The position numbers and the translations under genes were made by a program. A stretch of DNA of 28,615 nucleotides from Methanobacteriota archaeon (GTDB lineage Archaea; Thermoplasmatota; Poseidoniia; Poseidoniales; Poseidoniaceae): positions 12,767 to 41,381 of the forward strand of contig PCBQ01000002.1 in the NCBI GenBank assembly GCA_002731395.1. The letters are read 5' to 3'. Below the pieces are notes generated by a model, which saw only the letters and a list, made by a program, of their open reading frames with translations, had not been told where the DNA came from and made no database searches. Of the stretch, positions 6,968 through 14,964 are shown piece by piece (position 1 is the first letter of the stretch; every line of letters starts with the position of its first letter).

Positions 6968-7000
6968 TGTAGTCAATAGCGACGTTTTATATTGACTACA
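6968..7000. promoter_or_regulatory. Perfect 11-bp inverted repeat around the copper-operon TATA box
   Basis: TGTAGTCAATA (6968-6978) and TATTGACTACA (6990-7000) are exact reverse complements separated by 11 bp, putting the half-site centres 22 bp (two helical turns) apart. The TATA-like TTTATATT (6986-6993) overlaps the right arm. A dimeric regulator bound here would block TBP/TFB. The next genes are a Cys-rich protein, CopA and CopZ, so a metal-responsive operator is the natural reading. It is AT-rich, unlike its surroundings, and has no T-run, so a terminator is less likely. Confidence 0.75.
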
Positions 7001-7014
7001 TACCACGAGGTACC

Positions 7015-7197
7015 ATGGCAAGGGTGACCGCAGAGGTCTGCACCTGTGGTTGCAAAATGAAGCGACTCTACACCCGCGCCGAGGGCGGAAAGGGCTGGGA
7101 CAGCATTGGATGGATGTGCACCTGCGGTTGTGGATGTGTCACCCTTGATGCGGGGCCCGGCCGAATGAACGCATGCTGCAGCGCGAAGGAGGCTTGA
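7015..7197 (+). CDS. Cys-rich 60-aa protein, first gene of the copper operon
   Basis: Sixty residues with nine cysteines: CTCGC at 9-13, CTCGCGC at 35-41, and a CC pair at 54-55. The spacing between the first two clusters, with RLYTR and a GW.SIGW-type stretch between them, resembles a small archaeal zinc ribbon whose CXXC knuckles have become CXCXC. This would give thiol ligands for several metal ions, as in metallothioneins or copper buffers. It follows the palindromic operator directly; the TATA box lies about 25 nt before the ATG (leaderless-type), though a GAGGT is also present. The copper ATPase begins 3 nt after its stop. Function as a copper-binding or sensing protein is inference from context; no homologue is recognised by name. 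Confidence 0.75.
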   Translation: MARVTAEVCTCGCKMKRLYTRAEGGKGWDSIGWMCTCGCGCVTLDAGPGRMNACCSAKEA

Positions 7198-7199
7198 AC

Positions 7200-9482
7200 A
7201 TGGCCTCCATGCACCGCCTTGACATCAACGGCATGTCCTGTGGCGCATGCGTGACCAGCGTGGAACGTCTGGCCATGGGCGTTGAGGGCGTTGAGTCCGT
7301 CAGCGTGAACCTCGCTCTCGAGCGTGCAGTGGTCACGCTGCAGCACAACAGCACCCTCGACGAGGTCATCCGCGCCATTGATCGTGGCGGATTTGGTGCC
7401 TCGCGCCCTGTGGATGCCCTTCAGCGGCGGCGAGAAGGCCAGGCAGAACTGCGCCGCAGAGGGCAAGGTGTGGGCTGGGCGCTTACGGCCGCAGCATCGT
7501 GCATGCTGCTGATCATGTGGCTTCCGGACCTCGGTCACCTCGGACCGAGCGGTCTGGTGAGCATGGGCGGCCATGGTGCACTTGCTCCTGAGGGCGTGCG
7601 CGTGAATCACCTCGTCGCTCTGGTGCTTGGCGGCATCGTCTGGGCGTGGGCCGGTGCTCGCTTCCACCGTGGCGCCTACAACGCCCTGCGACGTGGCTCG
7701 GCCAACATGGATGTGCTTGTCTCGCTTGGTTCCAGCACAGCCTACCTCTGGAGCGTGGCGGTCATCGTCGCTGCCTTTGCCGGCCGCAGCGTCGGTGAAG
7801 GCATGGTGTTCATCGATGGAGCCGCCTTCATCGTCGCCTTTCTTCTCTTGGGGGATTGGCTTGAGGCACGTGCCCGCTTCCAAGCCACCGACGCCTTGCA
7901 CGGATTGATGCGCCTGCGTCCTGAGGAGGCGTGGAAGGTGGACAGCGAGGCGGATGATGCGCTCTCGACGGCGGTACCGGTTGAAGCGCTCGCGCCCGGC
8001 GACCTCATTCGTATACGGCCGGGGGAAGTGGTGCCTGTTGACGGCGTGTTGGTCTCTGAGCGCGTGTTGATGGACACCTCATCGCTCACAGGCGAAGCCT
8101 ATCCGATCAACATCAAGCGCGACGAAGACGTTCACGGTGGGGCCAGCCCAGTGGACGCCACCGTTTTGATGCGCGTGACGCAAGCCGCTGGAGCGACCCT
8201 CCTCGACCGGGTCATTGCTCTGGTCGAAGCCGCACAGAGCGGAAAGGCCCCGATCCAGCGCTTGGTCGATCGGATTTCACGTGTTTTCGTTCCCGTAGTC
8301 ATCGTCTTGGCCGCCGCGGCCGCCATTGGGTGGTACCTTTCCGGGGCACCGGTGGAGCGGAGCATGCTTGTGCTTGTCTCCACCTTGGTCATCGCCTGTC
8401 CATGCGCGCTTGGGTTGGCCACGCCCACCGCCCTTGTGGTCGGCACGGGCATCGGTGCGCGTCACGGCATGTTGGTCAAAGGCATCGAGGCCCTCGAGCA
8501 AAGCACCATGATCGATACCGTGGTGCTCGACAAAACGGGCACCATCACAGAAGGAAAGCCTCGCATCGCCCACATCGAATTGCTGCACGGTGACGTTCCG
8601 CAGATGCTGGGCTTCGCCGCAGCACTTGAGCAGGACAGTTTGCACCCAATCGCAGAAGCCGTACGGTGGTCGTGGTCCAACTTTGACCGGCCTCTCCCCA
8701 ACCTTGAGGACATCATCGTCAAGCCAGGCCAAGGCATCCGTGGTGAGGCCCCAGATGGCCCCGTGGCCATCGGAAACATGGACATGATGCTGGACCTTGG
8801 CATCGTGCTGGACGACATCCAGCAGGAACAGATGCGTGTTCGGGCTCAAACCGGTGCCGGCGTGGTGATGGTCGGTCACGACCAGCGCCTGCTGGGTTGG
8901 TTTGAACTCCGTGATCCCCTTCGCCCCTCCTCGAAGGAAGCCATTGCCGGCATGCAGCGCGCCGGGTTGGACGTGATCATGCTCACCGGCGACCAACAGG
9001 CCACTGCTAACCACCTTGCAGAAGAGGTTGGCATCCACACCGTGCTGGCCGATGTGCTTCCCGACGAGAAAGGGACTACCGTCCAATCCCTCCGTGAACA
9101 AGGCCGGAACGTGGCCATGGTCGGGGACGGCATCAACGATGCCGCAGCGCTCGCAACCGCGCACCTCGGCATCGCGATGGGCGGCGGCGCGGGCATCGCT
9201 GTGGATGCCGCGCAACTGGTGTTGTTGCGCGACGACCTCATGGACGTCAGAGGGGCACTGGACCTCGGCCGTCACACGGTCGGGAAGATTCGCACCAACC
9301 TCGCATGGGCCTTCGGCTACAACGTGGTGGGCATCCCATTGGCGATGGGGTTGCTGTATCCGTGGACGGGTTGGTTGCTCCCACCTGCCTTCGCGGCCGC
9401 GGCGATGAGCTTGTCGAGCGTCAGCGTGGTGACGAACAGCTTGACGTTGCGGTGGTGGACGCCGCGCCGTTGGGAGCATTGA
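7200..9482 (+). CDS. copA: Copper-exporting P1B-1-type ATPase CopA
   Basis: Cu(I) efflux ATPase of the inner membrane. One N-terminal HMA domain carries GMSCGAC (Cys14, Cys17). The transport-site motif CPC lies at 400-402. The phosphorylated DKTG starts at Asp444, His482-Pro is the nucleotide-binding motif of heavy-metal ATPases, and GDGIND covers 642-647. Transmembrane helix 7 has Tyr707-Asn708 and helix 8 has MSLSS followed by NSLTLR: together the P1B-1 (Cu+/Ag+) signature. The actuator TGE is in the SSLTGEAYP stretch. The ATG at 7200 is chosen over an in-frame upstream codon because GGAGG precedes it and the HMA domain starts right after. It is 760 aa, normal length, and intact. Confidence 0.96.
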   Translation: MASMHRLDINGMSCGACVTSVERLAMGVEGVESVSVNLALERAVVTLQHNSTLDEVIRAIDRGGFGASRPVDALQRRREGQAELRRRGQGVGWALTAAASCMLLIMWLPDLGHLGPSGLVSMGGHGALAPEGVRVNHLVALVLGGIVWAWAGARFHRGAYNALRRGSANMDVLVSLGSSTAYLWSVAVIVAAFAGRSVGEGMVFIDGAAFIVAFLLLGDWLEARARFQATDALHGLMRLRPEEAWKVDSEADDALSTAVPVEALAPGDLIRIRPGEVVPVDGVLVSERVLMDTSSLTGEAYPINIKRDEDVHGGASPVDATVLMRVTQAAGATLLDRVIALVEAAQSGKAPIQRLVDRISRVFVPVVIVLAAAAAIGWYLSGAPVERSMLVLVSTLVIACPCALGLATPTALVVGTGIGARHGMLVKGIEALEQSTMIDTVVLDKTGTITEGKPRIAHIELLHGDVPQMLGFAAALEQDSLHPIAEAVRWSWSNFDRPLPNLEDIIVKPGQGIRGEAPDGPVAIGNMDMMLDLGIVLDDIQQEQMRVRAQTGAGVVMVGHDQRLLGWFELRDPLRPSSKEAIAGMQRAGLDVIMLTGDQQATANHLAEEVGIHTVLADVLPDEKGTTVQSLREQGRNVAMVGDGINDAAALATAHLGIAMGGGAGIAVDAAQLVLLRDDLMDVRGALDLGRHTVGKIRTNLAWAFGYNVVGIPLAMGLLYPWTGWLLPPAFAAAAMSLSSVSVVTNSLTLRWWTPRRWEH

Positions 9483-9507
9483 AATCGCATGCCCCGCTGG
9501 TAGAACC

Positions 9508-9714
9508 ATGCCCATGCTTGGACTGACCATTGGTGGCATGACGTGCGGTTGCTGCTCCGGCCGAGTCAAGCGGGTTCTGGAAGCCCGCCCGGACGTTCGC
9601 TCAGCCCACATCGACCACGATCTTGGACGCGGTCTGGTTGACGTGGTGGAAGGTGGCGACACGAACGCCATCGTTCAGGCGGTCAACGCAACCGGGTTCT
9701 CGTGCACCACATGA
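9508..9714 (+). CDS. copZ: CopZ-like copper chaperone (HMA domain)
   Basis: Sixty-eight residues forming one heavy-metal-associated domain of beta-alpha-beta-beta-alpha-beta pattern, the cytosolic Cu(I) carrier that hands metal to CopA. The binding loop is GMTCGCCSGRVKRVLE; it has a third cysteine (CGCC) where the usual motif is CXXC. The C-terminal ATGFSC adds another. It lies 25 bp after copA in the same direction, so it belongs to the copper operon. The ATG at 9508 is used; one six bases later is equally possible. Confidence 0.88.
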   Translation: MPMLGLTIGGMTCGCCSGRVKRVLEARPDVRSAHIDHDLGRGLVDVVEGGDTNAIVQAVNATGFSCTT

Positions 9715-9732
9715 GGCGTGGAAGCCTTCGGA

Positions 9733-9753
9733 TGAGAGGACGTATCGCTCTCA
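9733..9753. terminator. Hairpin between convergent copZ and peroxiredoxin genes
   Basis: TGAGAG and CTCTCA form a 6-bp stem with a 9-nt loop in the 36-bp convergent gap; the right arm includes the peroxiredoxin stop codon. Position suggests a bidirectional end-of-transcript structure. No strong T-tract is present. Confidence 0.4.
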
Positions 9754-10212
9754 CTGAGCGCAGTGCGCGATGATTTCATCGTAATTTGGCTCTTGGCCGA
9801 GACTTTCACAAATCCACACATACCCAACGGTACCGTCAGCCTCGATGATCACCACAGCGCGGTTGGCCACGGTGTATCCATCGATGACGAAGTTCTCGAA
9901 GGTCATGCCGTAGTCGCTGACGGTGGTCCGATGAACGTCGGACAGGAGGGTGAACGTCAAACCGTTCTGCTTGGCGAAGGCGCCGTTCGCGAAGGGCGAG
10001 TCAACCGAAACGCCCAGCACCGTCACGCCGGCCTCGTTGAGGGCCGACATGGAGTCGCGGAAGCCACACATCTCTGCCGTGCACACGCCGGAGAAGGCGG
10101 CGGGATAGAAGGCCAGAACGACCCGCTGACCTTGGTGGTCGGACAGGGTGACCTTGCTCTTGTCGGTCGCGGTCAGGGTGAAGTCTGGTGCAGCATCGCC
10201 GATGGAAACCAT
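9751..10212 (-). CDS. bcp: BCP-type peroxiredoxin
   Basis: Thiol peroxidase of the AhpC/TSA thioredoxin-fold family that reduces H2O2 and organic peroxides in the cytosol. The active-site PAAFSGVC stretch (37-44) carries the peroxidatic Cys44 within the P-X3-(T/S)-X2-C motif. Cys49, five residues later, is placed like the resolving cysteine of E. coli BCP. At 153 aa it is full length. The ATG at 10212 has no Shine-Dalgarno, but CATTAATT lies about 26 nt upstream, indicating a leaderless transcript. It diverges from katG, with the Fur-box-like site between them. Confidence 0.93.
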   Translation of the reverse strand: MVSIGDAAPDFTLTATDKSKVTLSDHQGQRVVLAFYPAAFSGVCTAEMCGFRDSMSALNEAGVTVLGVSVDSPFANGAFAKQNGLTFTLLSDVHRTTVSDYGMTFENFVIDGYTVANRAVVIIEADGTVGYVWICESLGQEPNYDEIIAHCAQ

Positions 10213-10234
10213 GGTGATGCGACGGGGACGCCGG

Positions 10235-10242
10235 AATTAATG
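10235..10242 (-). promoter_or_regulatory. TATA-like box of the peroxiredoxin gene
   Basis: CATTAATT on the minus strand is centred about 26 nt before the ATG at 10212, the spacing of a leaderless archaeal promoter. The gene lacks a Shine-Dalgarno, which agrees. Confidence 0.45.
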
Positions 10243-10284
10243 TTGCTTGGCAAAGACGATGCCAGCAAAATCCCGTCCTTATTC

Positions 10285-10302
10285 AGAATGAGAATCACTT
10301 CT
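10285..10302 (+). promoter_or_regulatory. Fur/PerR-box-like operator of katG
   Basis: The core AATGAGAATCA matches the classical Fur box AATGATAATCA at 10 of 11 positions, and the wider site keeps most of the 19-bp palindrome. It abuts the TATA-like CTATAAG (10301-10307), which lies about 25 nt before the katG ATG. The regulator encoded after katG belongs to the Fur/PerR family, so autoregulation of a katG-perR operon is likely. Confidence 0.6.
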
Positions 10303-10307
10303 ATAAG
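10301..10307 (+). promoter_or_regulatory. TATA-like box of katG
   Basis: CTATAAG is centred about 25 nt before the katG ATG, which has no Shine-Dalgarno. A leaderless transcript is the simplest reading. The Fur-box-like site overlaps its upstream edge. Confidence 0.5.
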
Positions 10308-10328
10308 TCGGCAAACGCTGGTAGCATC

Positions 10329-12470
<2,142 letters not shown>

Positions 12471-12525
12471 ACGGTACCCAGCAGTTTACCAACAGGTCAG
12501 AGCAGGAATTTAGTGAGTGATAACG

Positions 12526-12918
12526 ATGGCAGGAAACAAACTCAGGCCTCAGCGCCGCAGAACTCGGCAGGGTCTGCTGATTGAACAGGCCGTGATGAGC
12601 CTCCGCAATCACCCCAGCGCAAGGGCGGTGTATGCCAGCCTGAGCGAAGAGGGCGTGGCCATGGCCACGGTGTACAGGCAACTCGCACGGATGGTGGAAG
12701 AGGGTGTGCTCAACAGCTTTGAGCACCTAGGTGAGACACGCTACGACACCAACTTGGAGCCGCACGCCCACGCCGTTTGTACCGCGTGTGAGCAGATTTG
12801 GGACGTTCCGCTTCCGAAAATTGAGGGGCCGGAACCTCACGAACTGCCCCTCGCCACAATCGAGGACGTCGATCTCACCTTCCGCGGCCTTTGCCCTGCT
12901 TGTGCTCGAAATCAGTGA
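12526..12918 (+). CDS. perR: Fur-family repressor, PerR-like
   Basis: Metal-dependent winged-helix repressor of 130 aa. The helix-turn-helix region contains the MATVYRQLARMVEEGVL stretch (46-62). The regulatory metal ligands of PerR all have counterparts: His29 (HPSA), Asp74 (RYDT), His80 and His82 (PHAHAVC), and Asp93 (WDV). In PerR these His residues are oxidised by H2O2 through bound iron. CTAC (85-88) and the C-terminal CPAC form the structural zinc site. The ATG at 12526 is preferred to an in-frame GTG nine bases earlier because GAGTGA lies at suitable spacing. Position after katG and the Fur-box-like site at its promoter support peroxide sensing; a role in iron control cannot be excluded. 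Confidence 0.9.
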   Translation: MAGNKLRPQRRRTRQGLLIEQAVMSLRNHPSARAVYASLSEEGVAMATVYRQLARMVEEGVLNSFEHLGETRYDTNLEPHAHAVCTACEQIWDVPLPKIEGPEPHELPLATIEDVDLTFRGLCPACARNQ

Positions 12919-12929
12919 GCAGCGAAGCA

Positions 12930-13016
12930 TGGTGCAGGGGGCAGGATTCGAACCTGCGAACCGTTGAGGAATGGGACCTAAACCCACCGCCGTTGACCAA
13001 GCTGGGCGACCCCTGC
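12930..13016 (-). tRNA. tRNA-Leu (anticodon UAG), with encoded CCA
   Basis: On the minus strand the acceptor GCAGGGG pairs with CCCCTGC. The D loop holds TTGGT. The anticodon stem has five pairs (one G-U) around loop TTTAGGT, with TAG at 12980-12978. A 13-nt variable region marks a type II tRNA. The T arm is GCAGG/CCTGC around TTCGAAT. Discriminator A is followed by a genomic CCA (12932-12930). The anticodon UAG reads CUA/CUN leucine codons. No intron is seen. Confidence 0.93.
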
Positions 13017-13044
13017 GTGGTTGGCTGCGAGCGTACCTCCCTCA

Positions 13045-13836
13045 TCAAGATGAGCCCTTTGGTTCATGGGGATCGGAACTGGACATGGCGTACCTTGCAG
13101 ACTTTTGGAGCATGTAGAGAAGACCCAACGAGATTCCTTGAAAGGGCAACATGAACACCAGGAGCCACATGTAACGGGGTGCCAATCCAGTCTCGAGGAC
13201 GGTTTCGTTGATGTTCTCTGGATGATGGTAGACCGTCACCTCAGCGCCGGCAGGGTAGCGCTCGGCGAGCTTCTCAGCAAGGCGCTTCGATTCGTAGCAA
13301 TCCCCCATGGTGGACAATCGATCTCCAGACATTTGCCCCTCGGAGCCGTACGTGTATTCCACCTCCACACAATAATCGGAGCTGCAACCCTCTTCGTCAC
13401 AGGTCGTCACTGTGTCCACATTGCTCCGTTCCATGGTACCCGGCGTTTCCTCCCAGGTTCGTGTCCCGTGTTGCTCGATCAAATCAGCGCCGATAAACAC
13501 GGTGGCCGTGACGGTTGCACCGCACCAAATCAGGGCGAAGAACGACAGGAACAGCACGCCAACCCACGTTCCCTGACGCTCACCTGTTCGGCTTATCTGC
13601 ACAGGCATGCCGTCTGCATCCGTGCGCTCCTCCCGTGAGGCCTCGGGCACAATCGCGTTTGCCGGTTGGTGATGAGTTGACCTCGCGTTGGCCTCCACGG
13701 GCGCGGCTGGGAGGATGCCCAACGAAACCGGTTCAGGGGATGAGGGTGGTTTTGGCGCGGGCGCGGAAACGCCCTCCTGAGAAGGTTCAGCGCTTTCCCA
13801 AAACGGAGCAGCTTCATCCACAGGACCCATGCGCAT
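13045..13836 (-). CDS. DUF3592-like two-helix membrane protein
   Basis: Function unknown. A Pro/Ala-rich, probably disordered N-terminus (about 1-90) leads into a transmembrane helix (about 91-115, WVGVLFLSFFALIWCGATV). An outside domain with four cysteines (CDEEGC, YC, GDC) follows, then a second helix (about 222-243) and a short tail. The outside domain has the DUF3592 pattern: TPGTM..S, Y.V.VEYTYGSEG, and YPAGAEVTVYHHPENINETVLETG. The ATG at 13836 is used with GGTGA 11 nt upstream; a GTG at 13851 and an ATG at 13830 are alternatives. The gene is divergent from the ABC transporter genes and ends 28 bp before the tRNA-Leu gene in the same direction. Confidence 0.72.
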   Translation of the reverse strand: MRMGPVDEAAPFWESAEPSQEGVSAPAPKPPSSPEPVSLGILPAAPVEANARSTHHQPANAIVPEASREERTDADGMPVQISRTGERQGTWVGVLFLSFFALIWCGATVTATVFIGADLIEQHGTRTWEETPGTMERSNVDTVTTCDEEGCSSDYCVEVEYTYGSEGQMSGDRLSTMGDCYESKRLAEKLAERYPAGAEVTVYHHPENINETVLETGLAPRYMWLLVFMLPFQGISLGLLYMLQKSARYAMSSSDPHEPKGSS

Positions 13837-13926
13837 GAGTGAGCCACTCACCCTTTGAATGGTCCGTCGGCATCAACAGCCACTGGGCCTCAAAGACCTG
13901 ATATGGGGTGATGCCTGCCTCTCATC

Positions 13927-14958
13927 ATGGCTGAGAACTACACATCTCCGCTCATCGAACTCCGTGGCGTTCGTCGCCTCTACACTTCAGCGGGTGAAAC
14001 CGTTGCAGCCCTCGACGGCATCGATTTGGATCTTAAACAAGGCGAGGTGGTGGTGATGCTGCTTGGCCCGTCAGGGTCCGGGAAAACCACCCTTCTGAAC
14101 GTGCTCTCGGCCATGGACAGTCCGACAGAAGGGACCTACCGCTTCCTTGGCGAGGGTGTGCCGACGGCTCCTGATGCGCTGGAAACGACGCGCTTTTCCC
14201 TCCCCATGCCCCATCCTCTGCTTCAGCCGCTGGTGTGGCCAATCGAAGTGGCGGTTCGTCTGATACAGGCCACGATACGAGCCCCCAGTCGCACGATGGC
14301 GTCACGTCGCCGTGCCAAAGCGCTTGAGGCGCAGGCGTCCTTCAGACGACGCAACATTGGGTACGTGTTCCAGCAGTACAACCTGCTCGGCGACCTGACG
14401 GTGCTCGAGAACGTGATGCTCGCGCAAGAAATCGCCGGAGCGCGCGACCGCACTCATGCGATGGACATGATCAGCAGGGTTGGCCTCGAAGGCCTGCACG
14501 ACCGCTTCCCCTCCGAATTGTCCGGCGGACAGCAGCAGCGCGTGGCCATCGCCCGAAGTCTGGCCAAGAAGGCACAATTGCTGCTTGGCGACGAACCGAC
14601 CGGCAACCTCGACAGCGAAACCACCCAGCAGGTCATGGACGTCCTGCTGGGCATCTGCCGAAAAGAGCAGGTGACGGCGGTCATCGTGACCCACGACGAG
14701 AGCCTCACCCAGCACGCGACCCGTGTGCTTCGTCTCGACTCTGGTCGCCTCCAAAGCGACGAACGAGGTGCTGCCGGGACCCTCGTCGGCAAAAGCAAGG
14801 CCGTGATGAAAGACGCCCTCGATACGGCCGAAGATGTGGTGGACACCGTACGCCGTCCGGTTGAAGCCGCCATTCATGGTGGATTGGCGACCGCAAAGGC
14901 CCTGACAGGTGTCGCCAAGGACATCGCAGAGGCCGCTCGACCAAACCGGAAGGAGTGA
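13927..14958 (+). CDS. ABC transporter ATPase (LolD/MacB type) with insertion and C-terminal extension
   Basis: Nucleotide-binding subunit of a type VII (LolCDE/MacB/FtsEX-like) ABC system. Walker A GPSGSGKTT lies near residue 46, the Q-loop FQQYNLL near 145, signature LSGGQQQRVAIAR near 198, Walker B LLLGDEPTGNLD near 218, and H-loop VIVTHDE near 255. Walker A to Q-loop spans about 98 residues instead of the usual 50. The extra piece (about 88-135) holds a hydrophobic helix (PLLQPLVWPIEVAVRLI) and a basic stretch. A C-terminal tail (about 280-343) is predicted to be amphipathic helix rich in Ala, Val and Asp. Both additions are unlike bacterial LolD. The permease gene follows 6 bp downstream. 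Confidence 0.93.
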   Translation: MAENYTSPLIELRGVRRLYTSAGETVAALDGIDLDLKQGEVVVMLLGPSGSGKTTLLNVLSAMDSPTEGTYRFLGEGVPTAPDALETTRFSLPMPHPLLQPLVWPIEVAVRLIQATIRAPSRTMASRRRAKALEAQASFRRRNIGYVFQQYNLLGDLTVLENVMLAQEIAGARDRTHAMDMISRVGLEGLHDRFPSELSGGQQQRVAIARSLAKKAQLLLGDEPTGNLDSETTQQVMDVLLGICRKEQVTAVIVTHDESLTQHATRVLRLDSGRLQSDERGAAGTLVGKSKAVMKDALDTAEDVVDTVRRPVEAAIHGGLATAKALTGVAKDIAEAARPNRKE

Positions 14959-14964
14959 CCGCCC

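Noticed and set aside
6968..7000. Terminator of RNase R
   Set aside because: The repeat is AT-rich with a TATA box inside and lies directly before the copper operon; no T-run follows, so an operator explains it better.
8277..9671. 464-codon open frame on the minus strand
   Set aside because: Antisense to copA and copZ; rich in His, Gln and Arg as expected from a GC-rich shadow, with no recognisable domain.
9753..9766. Small CACTG/CAGTG hairpin
   Set aside because: Inside the peroxiredoxin coding end; 5 bp is expected by chance and the neighbouring 6-bp hairpin fits the gene boundary better.
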